From Opisthorchis felineus (lineage: Eukaryota; Platyhelminthes; Trematoda; Opisthorchiida; Opisthorchiidae): a DNA stretch of 64,000 bases. This document shows, one piece after another, positions 1 to 14,300 of the stretch. The stretch spans positions 182,752 through 246,751 of the forward strand of contig SJOL01006418.1 in NCBI GenBank assembly GCA_004794785.1. The letters are read 5' to 3'. Both the position numbers and the translations under genes were made by a program. The stretch's first letter is position 1; each line of letters begins with the position of its first letter. The notes under the pieces are model-generated. The model was not told the DNA's origin. It saw only the letters and a program-made list of their open reading frames with translations, and made no database searches.

Positions 1-286
1 TCAAACCACCGTATCTTCTGGAGGCTTGATTGGAGTCGCCCTTACACAACAGAATACTGCACAATACTGCACCTATGCGGATTCGCCGACACTAGCCTAT
101 AAGAGCTACGGTTCTGAGGCAACGGTTGTCAAGAACTTGAAGACGTCTCAGTTCTGCTGCTTACAGGCACACCGCCAGATGTAACTGATCAAAGGAATTA
201 GTTGTTAGATGAACTTTGACTAATGGTCTATCATTGATTGGCATGCCCCTGAACACCAAACAACTGATGGCATTTGTGGGATCTGT

Positions 287-303
287 TCATTCATTCATTC
301 ATC
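287..303. repeat. Short (TCAT)n microsatellite
   Basis: Four copies of the tetranucleotide in a row (tcattcattcattcat). No associated gene. Confidence 0.7.
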
Positions 304-2302
304 CGCTTGTTTGTGCATACATTCAAATAAGACTGTTTTCGACTGTTTTAGAGTAACTACAACTAGAATGCTCAACGTCGAATCAAGAGTCCTGAAGCCC
401 ACGTCGTTCCGGCTGTTTGAGCTAAGGTAAGATTCAGGAGTATGTGATTTACGCGTTCCGATAGTAACTTGAAAATTGCTAGTTGTCCGGTCACGATTTC
501 GTCAGATGTGTACATTTCCCACCGGACATCAAACAAGTCCCCGATATTACTAGAGCGCCTTAAAATGAAAACAGATTGTTAGTGCATGTTGACGAAATTT
601 CACCACTGCCATCCGAAGTTACTGGATGTGAAGCACATATATCCGCAAACTGTGTTTGTCAGGTTGGCACAAACAATCGTGTTGGAGATGTTTCGAATCT
701 TATGATGCACTAATCTATCAATTTGGTCGATAAATTTGCCATTATGTGGCCGAATGAGGCATGCTTTTTCGACCATGCTTCTGAAGCACATGTCATGAAG
801 TCAGTGTAACTGGTGACACGCAGATCGGACCTTTGGATGAACCGCTTTCCCAAACTTGCTAGTTAATTATGTCAGACATTCATTCACAAGCTGATTTACC
901 GGTTCTAACTCATTTGACCGGGTTTGATAGAACGTGTCTCCAGTCTGGTTCGAACTGTTTGGAATGGTCATGACCAGAGGTTAGCTGGTTGTTTGATGTC
1001 TGTGAATTTATTCGTACTACAGCTTCCCGGTGGGCTAATTATTATTCTTGGGGGTGCACACCAAGGAGAGGGAAATGGACTCGAATTTAACTCTTGTTAG
1101 GGCTCAACAGCAGCGCGTATGTTTGGCCATGTCAGAGTTTGAACTTCGGACATCTGACATGCGAGCGTGTTACCACTACTCCAATGCACCACACACTGGA
1201 CGCTCCTGAGTCATCGGATCTAAGCAGGCGATGTTCACGCTTGTGCCAGTGGCTCTTAAACGACAGAAATATCCGTCTAGATCTGTCTATCTATCTAAAT
1301 ATCTATGTGGCGACAGAGCGTTCATGCTTGCTTTAACGGTATGAAGAGTTATGACTGTGACTTAGCAGCAGACAAATTCCCTTGTTATATCACTGGTAGT
1401 TTGGACCATTTGACCTATCACAAAAATGGCTATCGACACTGTGAAGTTTGATCAATAATTTTTGGTACTGAGCAGTCGACTGAGGTCAGTGAGTCAATGC
1501 ATTAGTAGGCAGGCAATCAGCCGGTTTACATCAGGAGGATAACAGTCGGAAGATTCTAAAAGTTAGAAAACACAGCAAGGTCAAATTGAAGACGCAACAC
1601 AACTGATCTTCAAACGCCGGATTGAGTATTACAGGTTACGCCGTTAACGACTGGAGGAACTCTTAGGTATGGGAACGACAGTCATTCACGAATATCCCTG
1701 TATTTGCTGATCCATCATTTCGCATTACCAGAGCAGTTTTGTGTATGCGTTTCGCAGTCCATGTGGAGACTCACCTGCCCGTGCCCAAACTCCGGACAGA
1801 AACACAAAGTTTATGGCTGTACAACCGAATGAAAAACAATAGCGATTTCGAAAAAAATCGGTTTTCTGAGATTTCCATAGGCGAGTCGCAGCTATAATTT
1901 GACAAGCAACCTCGTGAATGTTAAATTATCGCCAGCTTAAATTCAGCAAGATAATCTGTTTTCATGCGGCAGCTTCTGAAAGAGCAAGGATGATAGCCAA
2001 CACAAGTAACCTTTCAATTAGAGATAAGTTACGACTTCAATTTTTACATCGCAAGAATGTTTTGACCCTAATTCTAATGCCAGCTGGTAGAAGAAGGGTG
2101 TGCTGCAACCCTGACTTCAATTCTGCGGCATAAGTTTTAACTAATAAACCAAAACTCACACACAGGGCATTAACTTTTTTCGTTTTCCTGAACGTTACTT
2201 AATTAGCATTTCTCAAAAATCCTAGGGATAACAAACCAAGACAGTACTGCCAGAAATCTCAAGTCTCAGTGAATTGCGTCCCTCACAGTGTTATTCTCTG
2301 CA

Positions 2303-2481
2303 TTAAACCTTACACAATAAGAAGGACATAAAGATTGATGCGAGTGTGGATGTGATGGTTAATATGATGTTCCCAGTTATCTTAGCAAAGGTTAGGATTT
2401 GAAAGCCTTCATACAACCGTTTTTGTGCTTTTGTAAGATTTTCAAAACACAATCCAGAGTAAGAGCATGTTGAGTGTTTCT
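2303..2481 (-). CDS. Weak candidate exon with a hydrophobic segment
   Basis: A frame after acceptor gcttctgctgcag reads EKHSTCSYSGLCFENLTKAQ, then a hydrophobic stretch ITGNIILTITSTLASIFMSF that could be a membrane helix, and stops at 2303. No neighbouring exon supports it. It is listed because border, composition and a plausible membrane segment coincide. Confidence 0.2.
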
Positions 2482-5048
2482 CTGCAGCAGAAGCCACTCA
2501 TTCAAACTAATAAGCCACTGACGGAATCGCACGGCGAATCAGAGATAATAATGCCTCCGGTTATGATTGAATCGTAGAAGCTGTGCAAACAAGTGACAGT
2601 AGTGATGAACCGATAAAGCGACCACGGCTTGAGGTTAAACACAAGGGGTACAACTAAGGCCAGACAAAAAACTGTCACTTGTGAGGGGTGTACTAGTTCG
2701 TGCAAAACACTAAACTGTGAATATTTACACCAGCCCCACACACTGCAAGTGATAATCGGATCAGATTTAACCGTAAATATCTAAACAGTTAGGATAACAA
2801 CCAGTTCGACTGCAACAAAATCTTGTCTTTCATCTCTTTGGGAGTATACCAAAACACTGACGAACGATTCAGCTTTTTCAGCAAGCGCACAGTCTTCATA
2901 GGTCAGTAGTTTCCAATAATTAATCAATCACGCACTAAAACGATCATAAGTGCCTTCCACAACAGCTTTCGGTGTTTTTCTAATCACACTGTAGTCTAAT
3001 GTTTTTTCTGAACTGTGAGGCTTTTACGTGAACATCACTATGCTACTCACAGAAGATTCGTGGTCCGAACCCAACCTCGGCACCTCGACTGCTTCTGTCC
3101 GGGCTTCGACAGCCTCGACCGGCGGTCGGTACAGCAGCTATACACTAGAAAGGTGTTAAAGCTGGGCGATTATTTCTCACTATTATGCTTGGAACCATCA
3201 TCAGGGAAAACCACGTGATCTGGATGCAATTATTTCTACCTGCAACCTATAAGGAAAAGAATATTCCAACTGTCTGGTAAAAATGATAGCAAGGTTATCT
3301 GATCTCTACATCAATGAGGCGCCCCGCAGGATGGGCGTCAGTTGATTCCAGTCACGTGAAACTCGGATAAGGGTGTCGAAGCACTACAAGACAATTAAAT
3401 AGCAAACCAACGGAATCAGACTGAATGGAAGGGTCCGAAACGAAGCAACCGGGGCTGATTATTTCAATGAGAATCTACCGAATACCGAGCGCGAGTTAAA
3501 TTCAGTTTAGCTCAGTGTGTGTGCATCAGTATCTTTCCTCATGTAAGTCACATAGACACATCACTCAGGACTGTTAGTTTACATTACTGAGTACCAATTT
3601 AGACGCAAAAAACGACCATTTTGTTGTCCCCTAGAATCGTCTACATCGTACTGTTGGTTATGCGCTTTTAGATTTAAACTGAGCTCATTCCGCGGTGTTA
3701 ATTGAGCCTAATTTTGCCTGTATCAGAGGATTCTGACTGTTGTATGGCATTATTTTTTTCAATTGACTTTGTATGAAATAGAAACCTACAAATTCAACGT
3801 CTTGTTGAAGTCACCGCGCAGATGATGGCGGTGGTTTATTCGCATTTAGTCATACTTCAAACAAGTGCTCCAGATGCAAGCTAGACCCATTAGTCTTGCG
3901 TGTAGGTCGATCACATCAGAAAATTGTGGCATACGAGACCGAAAGGGATGATGTGAAAAACCCAAGAAATTCTTCTCGGGAGACGTTAGGGTACAGTGAG
4001 TCATAATTCTTCGTGGGAAATTACTAGTTCCCCTGACAATCCAATCATTGGCATTTCGCTTATTCTACCTCCCAGCTTCATAGGAATGGGCTGAGTTCTT
4101 GAGGTATACCAGGTACTTTTCGAAAATCCACTTCTCACACCAATCTTATTAAAGCAAGCCCACACGTGACCCGTCAATGTCTTGTTAATTTAACACCTCG
4201 TAACTCTGTTCACCTTTATTTTGACTGGCGAGCTTTGAGGGTTCACACGGCTTGTAAAAGTTCCTACGACGGGTCAGTTGGTTTAAGGTTGGGCAAATCA
4301 GGAAAACCATCTAACATTGACACGCACAAAGAACTTCGACCTGTACCGGGTTAACAAATTTTGTGACTGCCTTAACATGCCATATGTGAGAATTCCATGT
4401 GGTATCCAACATGGCGTGGAAAAGCAGCTATGTTCTTGGTGTACCATAGCTTGAACTCGATAATAACATTGCATTTGATAGTTCTGTACGGCTCACTTGA
4501 AGATAGTTAGCTACCACGCACACAAGGGGACACCGACAGAAGTGTTCTCTTGTGAAGAAAAGCCTACCGGAAAACATATTCGTGGATGAATGAGAGTTGT
4601 TGTTAACCTATGGTTTCTGTGTACGTCCGAGTGGGTCCATAAACTAACCTGGGGTACAAATACCGGATGTCCGAATATTGTGTTGACTGGAGTATGCAGC
4701 TAAAGGGAATGAGTAGCTCCCAATGTGTAGGCCACGACGAATGAAGAACCAGACTCAATAGCAAAACAAGATTAGTTGTGGCGAATATGAATTCTAATGT
4801 AGTAACGAAAGCAGAGTATCTGCCAACATCCCGAATGGTATTGAGTTATCGTTTGTTTCGCCACCAAGCCTGGCCAAAATCGATCTGCGTTTCAACTATG
4901 ACCTGCTCCAGCCAACGGCACCGTATGATTGTCCGTGGATGAACTATAGCCGGGCCAGTCAAGAAGTCCCCTTTAATCTACAAAGACAGTCTATCAGCTA
5001 GAATGTTTGCCTTAGGACTTATTTATGGTTGTTTTTCCTCTTGACCAG

Positions 5049-5377
5049 TGGATTGGCCAAAATTGGATAAAGGCTCCATTGAGTTCTCGGAGACTTTCTT
5101 GAAAGCGCGCGACGGAGGTAGGGACAAAAAGCTTGGTCTCTTCGAGTTTGTCCCACGTAAGCCAGTTCCCTTGTTGTGGAAGCAGATCACTGCCAAAAGA
5201 ACTAAAACAGATTTTACAAAGGAGATTTCATGCTTCAAGGGAAACCGATCTATACTGAGAAGCCCAGAAACATTGTACATCTGTTACGTCCTTAATGAGA
5301 GTCACCAACAACCCGCGACTTTCCGGCTGGCGGTTGAATACAACCTTTTAATCACAAGCGGTAGATCAGCAGTGTGA
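5049..5377 (+). CDS. Candidate exon of unknown function
   Basis: A strong acceptor (tatggttgtttttcctcttgaccag without interruption) leads into a frame open for 109 codons, ending in TGA at 5377. It begins DWPKLDKGSIEFSETFLKAR and includes FEFVPRKPVPLLWKQI and RSPETLYICYVLNESH. The mixed charged and hydrophobic composition looks like a globular protein, and the acceptor is among the best in the left half of the window. The exon may be terminal, or it may end at an internal donor. No partner exons were found, the opposite strand is also open for 85 codons here, and I do not recognise a family. Confidence 0.35.
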
Positions 5378-8300
5378 TCAACTAGCAGGCCACCCATCCT
5401 TCAGTCACGGATTACACATCACGTGATCAGGTGCTGACGGGTTTCTGGACCAGCGATATCTGAAATGGAAGTTTCATTCTTAGTGTGAATTTTTCTCCTT
5501 CCGAGCTACTTGTAGTTGGCTATTCGTACACGAAGACTGGTGAGTTTTCAGTGCAAGTTTCCTCCTGCTACCAAAGCCAGTCTATGCTGAAAGACCGAGA
5601 ATCACTGTGCAGCTTTTTCATTCTTATTGGGGATCATCAACAGTGGACATCTCAGATAACCTAGGGGAATTTCGAAGTTCCACCGAAAATTCTTAATTTT
5701 CCGTGCCCGACCAACCAGATGTTGGTAACTCAGAAGGAAGAATAACTTACAATTTGAATATTGAATCGAACTTGACTCATGATAACACCCCATTGATTTG
5801 CTTATTCCCCCTACGTACTTTGAATCTTCACTTGTTTTGCTTAGTGTACCCGCCACTCACCTTGCCGCAAAGGCCGTCCTGTCCGACACTTGTGTATTAG
5901 CATGTGTGAATGTGTGTGAATGTGCGCAGCTGACCTACTTACCCATGCGCGTTCGTGTCTCGTTTGCCGAGCCTGCCTTGACCTGTTTTCTCATGAGCTC
6001 TGTGTGATTGCACCGCCAATAGGAATCAAGAGACTGTCGTCGGAAGGGACGACCGCAACCTACACTACTGAGCCAACATTCCGCTCGTCGTGATTCCGCC
6101 GGTCAGTGATAGACTTGTGCACCTGTCGACGCTACGAAAGTGGACAATTGAGGTTGGTTGTGTAAATTTGCTTATCCTTGTGTAAATATTACTGTAGAAT
6201 TTTCAACCCAGTTTTTCCTTTTGGTATTCGGGATTGTCGAACCCACGTGTCACTCAAAGTTCCGTATCGGGAACCTCAACAATGAATGAAGCTTCCATGT
6301 AAGATGTCCTCACCCCAGGAGCCAGTCAATAAATGACCACGTGATGTGGATTCCGTGATGGAAGGACGGGTGGCATTATATCCTGTCTAAGTAGGGATTA
6401 ATCACAATGCCGATCTTCTGCTCATCGACGAAAGCCCAAATGTTCAAACCACCAGCCGGGTAATGACAGTTTCTAATCGCCCTTGTTGAGACGCGCACTA
6501 CTGCTGATTAACATCAAGGGTGGAGCAGCAACACCGTGCTTCTCTGGGCGAATGATAATGCGTTAACAAGAATGTTTTGGATCCTGTGACTGGAATTAGC
6601 GATGACTCTTCGTAATCTGCTGAAGCACCTATATTAGATTTTGCTACATTGATTGAATGCAAAATGATCCTTCGTATTCCCTAATCTACCATAAAATTGT
6701 CATCGCATTATTGGACAGATTTTGAACAAATGCTACAATGGATTACTGGCTCATTTTGACGTCGTTCCAGGGGAAAGTTTTGATTTAGGTAGGGCATGAA
6801 TGACAACTAAAGGTAAGAAAAAAATTTAAAAAGTGACCAAAATGCCCTGCTTACAGAAAAAAAACAGAAGCTGGACATATAACCCGACTTAGAAAATCCC
6901 TCTACATTAGCTTGTTCTGCCACGAAGCGTATTTTATTGCAGTCATGTGGAATTTGTGAAAAAGTTAAGCATCGATGTACCCATGCGTCCCAAATAAACG
7001 AAAAAACGGACCAACGAATTACAGCTTCACTTGACTGGTCAGCTGGTGAACCAAAAAAGACCGCACTTCAGTGAAAGTTTAATTTAGAACGGATAGTTAA
7101 CAACGCTCATAAAGTCAGTTTGGCTAAATCCAGTGAAATTCTTGTGGTGTAAATGTCATTTACAAATCTGCTTTAATTCCTGAGACATATTTCGTGCGCG
7201 TAAGGCGATGAGTCCCTTCAGTCACAGTGCACAATGGACGCAGCAGGCCTGCAAAGAGATGCGAATGCGCAGTGCTCTTTAGAGGTATTAATAAGGCAAA
7301 AAATAAGCCAATAAAGGATGAATCTGAGCCCCATCATCACTACGTCCACCATTATATTGCGTGTAACTCAGTTGGTGCCATGTAATAGCAAATAAACCAG
7401 GAATGTGGGACTTGTTGGTATCTCAATCGCCAGTTAGTACTAATGCATCATGTTCTAATTTTACACCGATACCGATAAAAATAGCATTGATAAAATCAAC
7501 CTGGGCTGTCCGAGTTTTGCCGAATGAGGTAAAGAACGTTTCTATTGGCATTTAAACGAACTAAACAAAAAGTGAAATTTTCAGACAATTGGCTTTACTG
7601 TAGATCGGTGCAGTACGCAAACTGGAAACTTTACGATGTGCAAACGAGCTCATGATCTGGATGTACCGTACCGTGTGGGACCAGATCAGCTGAGAGTATT
7701 GGTATGCAGCTAAAACGGACGTTGACCTTTTTTCCTCAAGGCCACACGGCAGTAAACAAATCGGTCTAACTTGTAAGTAAATACTGAGGTTCACGTTCAC
7801 GATGTTGCTGAAAATAAGTAGTTCGAGTGTGCTGCTTGCTTGTTGGTCTTTTCACCAAGCTTGGTAGTTGGATTACAGACTTCGCACCATCAGCAACCAA
7901 ACTTGTTATTTTTTCGCCTGGAAGCGGTAGATATGTTCATCCACAAGAACTGCTGTAGCGGTCTCCGAAATAAAAATTCCATTAAACTTCACATGAGTAT
8001 CCGAAATATTTGTTCCACTCAAGCTGAAATAGTCAGAGGCAGCAGTTCCCCGCTGATCTGACAACATCCGAGAAACAGTCAACATATGATGTTTAGCTAG
8101 CTGTTCTTCGGGATGCTCAACAGTACACCACCAAGAAAGCACCTGTGGCCAATAGTTAAGCCATCAGTTCAAATATGAACTGTGGAACAAAACTCATGTT
8201 TTTATCTATAGCAATAAAACTTACCTCTTGTTACACTGGATGCAGTAAGTTCAAAAGCAAGCTTCATCATTGAATTGTGTTTGTTCCCTATCTTTTTGAA

Positions 8301-11300
8301 GGGCTTGCCATGGTGCAGGTTCCCCCAGCTTGTACACCTAATCCTGTGCTGTCCTGATGGCTAACAAAGTGCTACAGTGAACACTTTGCAGGACTAGTGC
8401 GATGAGAAACAGGATAATTTCACGCCTAGTAAATTTATCCAATCAGTCGCCAAAGTTAAAGCTAAATGTTTTATGTTTTATTTGTCAAACTGTGCAGATC
8501 ATTTTCTTTCCATGTAAAAGTGGTAAACTTTTAACCAGTATCCCACTAAGACTAATCTGACTGTCTAATGGATTCCGCTTCACAAGCCAGTGCACGCGAT
8601 GGTTGTACCCTGCAGTCTTGTCTGGACCTTAACAACTATGCGTGATTGTCACTTGATTACCATCAATTCTTTCCTGATGGGGTTCGTGCACCCTGTAGCC
8701 AACTGCTCAATACACTCAGTAAAGTGTTCTGCTCTTTGGGCTTACTCAACAGTAAAAATATTTGGCTTGGTAAAGTTACTTCTTTCAAGGAAGGTATTAC
8801 TTATTTGGAATGTGCATGTACTACGAGTCCCCGTATACCAATCACTGCCATACAAAGATTAGAAATCAATTTTTTCTCTCAGTTATTACACTTGGTCCGG
8901 CTAGGCTATCTTAATTCAAACTGTCCTAGGTTTCACTTGTTATAGTATACGTATTGAGCAGCAACACACTCCCCTAGCTTATACTTTTTGGGAACAGGGA
9001 AACAACTAATCTTCGAAAGAGACATTGTCTCGTTGTACCGCAGAGTTCGACTGCAGTCTGACACATGATATGCGGCGTGACGGTCTTCCTAACTCATAAG
9101 CATAGGTTCAAATTTGGGACTGAACATCCATTTTTAGTGAACTTCGGACAACTGTTGGATAATTTGTCACAGTTTGGAAGTAGGACTATGACAATGTGCG
9201 GTTCGCTACACTTTGGCCATAAATTGGTTGTTTTGTAAATATAACATAGTATCGCCATTTTTTGAACAGACTCGAAGAATACATGCTGATTCAGGGCTAA
9301 TCTATATGTAGAAGCAAAAATTCCGGATGGTCGGCTGTTCAGTATCTCTCTGCGGGATTAGTGTAACACGAAAAAGCCACCGATTTCCGAAGAGGATCAA
9401 GTCAAACAGACACCTAAAAATATCACATCACTTCTGAATCATTGTCATCAATGATCTCTTTTTGGATCCGAGATAATCAGCTTGTGAAATTTACTCAAAA
9501 TATATCGAGAAGACCACATACTATAACAACAATGAAACACTGAAAATATTTGTTTGTTACTTAAAATATACATCACGTTAGTTGGTAGGATACCAGTTAG
9601 CGCTGCAGCTACTCTAGTGCACAGAACGTTTAGGCACAGAGAATAACATATGGTAAGTGTCCCTTAGCACACAATCACTTACATATCAACATTGAACACC
9701 CGACGGACGGTTTGCGTGGCTCAGCAAACCATACGCGCAGATCAATATGATATCATAACATTTGAACTTCCGGCTGGACTGTAATAACGTGGACGAATGG
9801 TGCCACAATTTTGACGAAGATCTTGGCACGATATAGCAAGCTGGAACAACCAGCATCTACATTTAAGGTCATAGCATCTAGGCAGCAAATTTACGCGGAA
9901 CTTAACTCGAATCAGCACATGAGTGTTACATGTTTGGGTGTTTCAGTACTACTGAATATGAATGACGCAAGACGATTTCAATGAATAGACCGGATGTGAA
10001 ACTAATCAACCCACGTGACTCAGCAAACCAAGTACACCATGACTTGAGGATATGCACGGCATAAAACTTAGAAATGATAGTCGTGTGCTACTTGGTAACG
10101 CGATCAAATGATTTTTCACAGCAAAGTTTGTGGACGCCATCGTGATCGATACGATTTGACCGGAATAGCTTCACAAGACGCTAACTGTTTCTATCAACCA
10201 CTTTAAAGTGAGGAACCAAGCCAGCAAGTAGAGTTGACCATTAGGTTATGGTGACCGGAGATGGTTTGCTGAGCAATGTGAAACGATGTCACACAAAAAT
10301 GTTAACGCAAAACATTTGGTGAAAATTTGGCATGTGATATTTTTGAGGATTGACTAGATTTTGCATTGTTCGACGCATTTCACGCCCGGAAGTCATTGAG
10401 ACATCACACGCTGGTTTCACAATGTGAATCTGTGGGATATGCGGCCACATAGGCCTTCGTAGGTTTGGCGTTGTGTTTTACGAACGTACCCACGGATCTA
10501 TCTGCTAAATGTGATCACCCGGAACCGAGGTGGATATGCCAAAACCTTGATTTTAAGGAAGACTCAAATGGAGCCCAGCTGAATCTTTCGTTCACGATGT
10601 CATTTGACTGAATATCCAATTCAAATGCCGCCTCATTTTTCAGTCGGTACGATATTCGAGTTATCGCAGTACAACTTCTTGAAGAAAACTACTTACAAGT
10701 TTGCAAAAGACTCTTCGACAGCTCATGGCCAGTTTCGTCAACTTGTGCAGATATATAGATGTCTGAAACCGCTGACCGAACAACTGGTTTGGATGCCCTT
10801 AATCCAATATATCTTGTTTTATTAATACTCACTGTCTATACAGCACCTGGTATTTGCAGTGCTGAGTGATCCCTCTGCACGAGAAGTTAACAGTGCATGA
10901 ATGCACTGCGATAAAGTAACAAAATATGCATTTCAGACGGCTGTCTGGCGAGATGGTTAAAAAATGGTTTGCTCCAAGGAGTTAGTCGGGTTTAGTTGAT
11001 TTTCTGGGCTTTACTAATTAGGGTTTCTAAATTTAAACTTTCACCATAGTGCACTGTCTTTTTTGGTTTGGCTTGCTAACCAGTCAGGTGAAGTTGTAAT
11101 CATTGGTTCGTCTGTTTTTAACATGGGATACACTGATTTTTAATTATTTTGCAAGATACTCAGTCTACTGCATTAAATATACTTTATAGCAAATAATTTT
11201 GATACTTTCTTTCATGTTCTCTCAGTTCATCCGCCCTTTTAAACTAAGAACAAGCGCTAAGTTAACCACCGCCAGCAAACCACCGATATTGTTCTAAAGT

Positions 11301-14300
11301 TGTCATAAAAGGGACGATATCAATAAAGAAACAGCTTCAAGGTGTTTGCAGTTTGGTGAGAATCAGGGACGACAGAGATTATCTAGATTAGAAACTGGTA
11401 TGGTCATCTTCACATAAAGTTCAAAATGGTACTGTCAAAACATTGGCTGGTATTTCGTCCAGATCTCCTAATCAGTATATTCATGCCGACATGTTGCAAG
11501 GTTCGATATGTTTCCATGAATTAGACGATGCCAACATTGGAATCAATGAAGCGCCTTTTTTCTTGTTTAAAGAAACACTTACAATAATACTGGTTTAATG
11601 TCGGTTAGATTTCCCGGAAAATTAGTCCTGAAATAAAACCTCCGGGAACAGATGAAGATGCGCCTTCTGGTATTTCCAATTTACCAGTCAAGCGGACATA
11701 CCGCCCTAAAGCTATCCTGTGCTATTCGCTCAGGTTCAACAGTGAAGCCTTTGATGGTGAACTAGTGACAACCTGTTTGTCAAAAATCAAGGAACCCTTT
11801 TTACTGGCTTGATCACGGTTCTAATCGTTTGGTGGTACATGTTACGGTTGATGCACCTTTCGATTTCAGCCGAGCTAGACGGAGCAACGTACGATGATTC
11901 GATATTTATCAGGCCTACGGTAATTTGAAAGGCATTATCCTATTGGACCCTATGGTTGTAGTATCCTGTTTAATTTGGGTAGCTTGACTGTTGTGAATTA
12001 GGTGGTAGCTGCTCATTATCTTGATAAATTGTATGTCTTATCCAACGAGATTATTAAGCGTCTGGTGCTGATACCGCATACGCAGTAGATTCTATCATGT
12101 AGGGGCTTACAATATCCGTTAGACTTAGTCAGTTAACACCAGTGAGCTATTGGTGTAAGCTGCGGTGGGTTACTATTTTCCAAAGCAGATTTTCCGGATA
12201 CTGGGGAAGTTACCTCCTTATTGTAACTTATCCAAGATCTCATGTTGCTGCGTGTTGTGAGAGAGCAGTGCTGCTTTTACCAGTGTGTCGAGTTTGGTAC
12301 AGCTGTCTCACCAATCGCGTCTTGTTGCATTCACCAGGTGTGTTTGTTGAGGACAGGTCGTTTATCCGCTTCAAGCGTACTATTTTTCCCAAATGCCTAT
12401 GCTTTATTTACTTACCGGAAGCAGTAATGTAAGTGCTCAGCTTACTTGTCATACCTAAGCTAACGGTAAAGGTTAGCTGTGGATATCATTAATGGATCAC
12501 ACGTTGGTCTGTTTTGACAATAACGATTTTGAAAGTGGCTTCTTAAACAGTGCTCAAAATGTCCCTAGAGCTCTGTTTGTTATCTTGGGATATGGAATAA
12601 ATCACGCGCGAGATAACTCGGCCCGAAATGTTGAAATAATAGGTAAAGAGTTCCAACTTATTCGATCCGGGTTTTCCTGAAGCGCATTTTTCGCGGCCAT
12701 TCATATCCTCTTTTGTTCACTTTCCTACGCTTTCATCTGCTTGAATCTGGTACTCCTTGGTAATGAATATGCGCCAGGCCAACAAAAATTATGTCTCGCT
12801 CACGTCAAACGCAACGCATTGAAATCAGTAGGTGGACTTCAATTCGACGATTATTTGTATGGTGTCTTGAAACAAGACAACAAACAGAATGAATTTTTAA
12901 ACAATTTACCTCGCTAACTGCCATAATCCTATCCCACGCTTTACAGTGGATGACAGAAATTTACTACCACGTCTGGAAGAGAATTGTCTTCAACAAGAGC
13001 AGCGTTACAACTCTGTTGCAACCGTTTCCGGCTAGTTGTTTCAAGGGCTTCATCAAGTCTGTTCTGTACACCAAACTTGTCGAGGGTGGTAATATATCGG
13101 CTACCGTTTTTTTGGAAAATGGCCAGTAACGCCATTTTTTACACTTACTACTAGGCTGACACATTGTTTCATTTATTGCATTAATTTTTTCTACAATAGT
13201 CCAGCCCTACTGCGAAAATTCACTTATTTACTAGTCTCTTACACAGGGGACATCGAGGGAAGAACCGATCTATGAAGTGGATGTTATTGGGGTATTTATG
13301 TGCTTTATTCAATGTCGTGCACCTGGTTCAGATTAAACGGCCTTCTAATTCTCGCTGAACGGGAGAAAGTACTATGTCATGCTACGTTGTTTCGTTCTAC
13401 GTGAACCTTTCAGGAGCATTACTTCAGGCTGTAATCTCTGGTGCTGTGTTAGCACGTGGCTGTGCAGTAACTTCCGTCCCCCCAAAAAAACACTCCCCGA
13501 AAGTTAGTGGAATTCGAAGTTTTAATTACCAGCCGTCCATTAGCCTCAATTAGTCGGATAAGTAAATTATCCAAGGCTAAGTATAAAGGACCCGGGCGAT
13601 GAAACGCCTGCATACCGTCTTATGGAAGGTGGCGGATCAGGTTATTTTTAGGGAAAACGTACTTCTCCGTAATAATGATGACATCTGAACATTTGTGCCA
13701 ATCGCAGACAGTGGCTGGTGCTCTGTGATGGGCCACATGACGTAAAAGCCATCGAACCTAATAAGACAGTAAAAAAGACAGACTAATAAAACCAGACTGA
13801 ATTTTGTGCCTCTTTGGATAAAATACAACACTACTGTAAGTTGTTGAATATTTGGTAGTTTGTATGCTTACTAATCGTGGTAGCGGCAGCTTGTAAAAAG
13901 ACTAACACGTCCCCCGCAGACCCTGTACATCGTGAAATGCCGTCCCAATTCTAGATTTCTGACCCTTTGATTTAGTTGGATGACTCATTCGTCAAACGGG
14001 CAGCCTGACTGAGTTATTTCACTTAACCGCACAGACATTGGAGGATTTGTTGATTGCCAATACCTTACATCACTGACTGGTTTCGGTTTTATAAATGATC
14101 TCATTTCTTCGCCTATAATAGGATTGTACTGATATGCATATATATATAGCATGATCCGTCAGAATCCCGTGACTCCTGAATGAAATTGCCTGTTTCTTCT
14201 CAGGCGTTATAAGAAGGCATCAGTGCCCTCCACTCAGATGCACCATCAGCCAGAATCTGGTACCATAACATTCAGAATTAATTTTTGTTTTACTCTCGGC

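Larger units (their letters stand above)
1..5048. other. Mostly non-coding, no gene supported
   Basis: Only short frames in mutually contradictory positions occur, apart from the weak block at 2.3-2.5 kb and the TCAT microsatellite. No RNA gene or recognisable repeat family was seen by eye. Confidence 0.5.

Noticed and set aside
8590..8945. Plus-strand frame with some protein-like composition
   Set aside because: Interrupted by an upstream in-frame stop, no acceptor near the start, no motif recognised.
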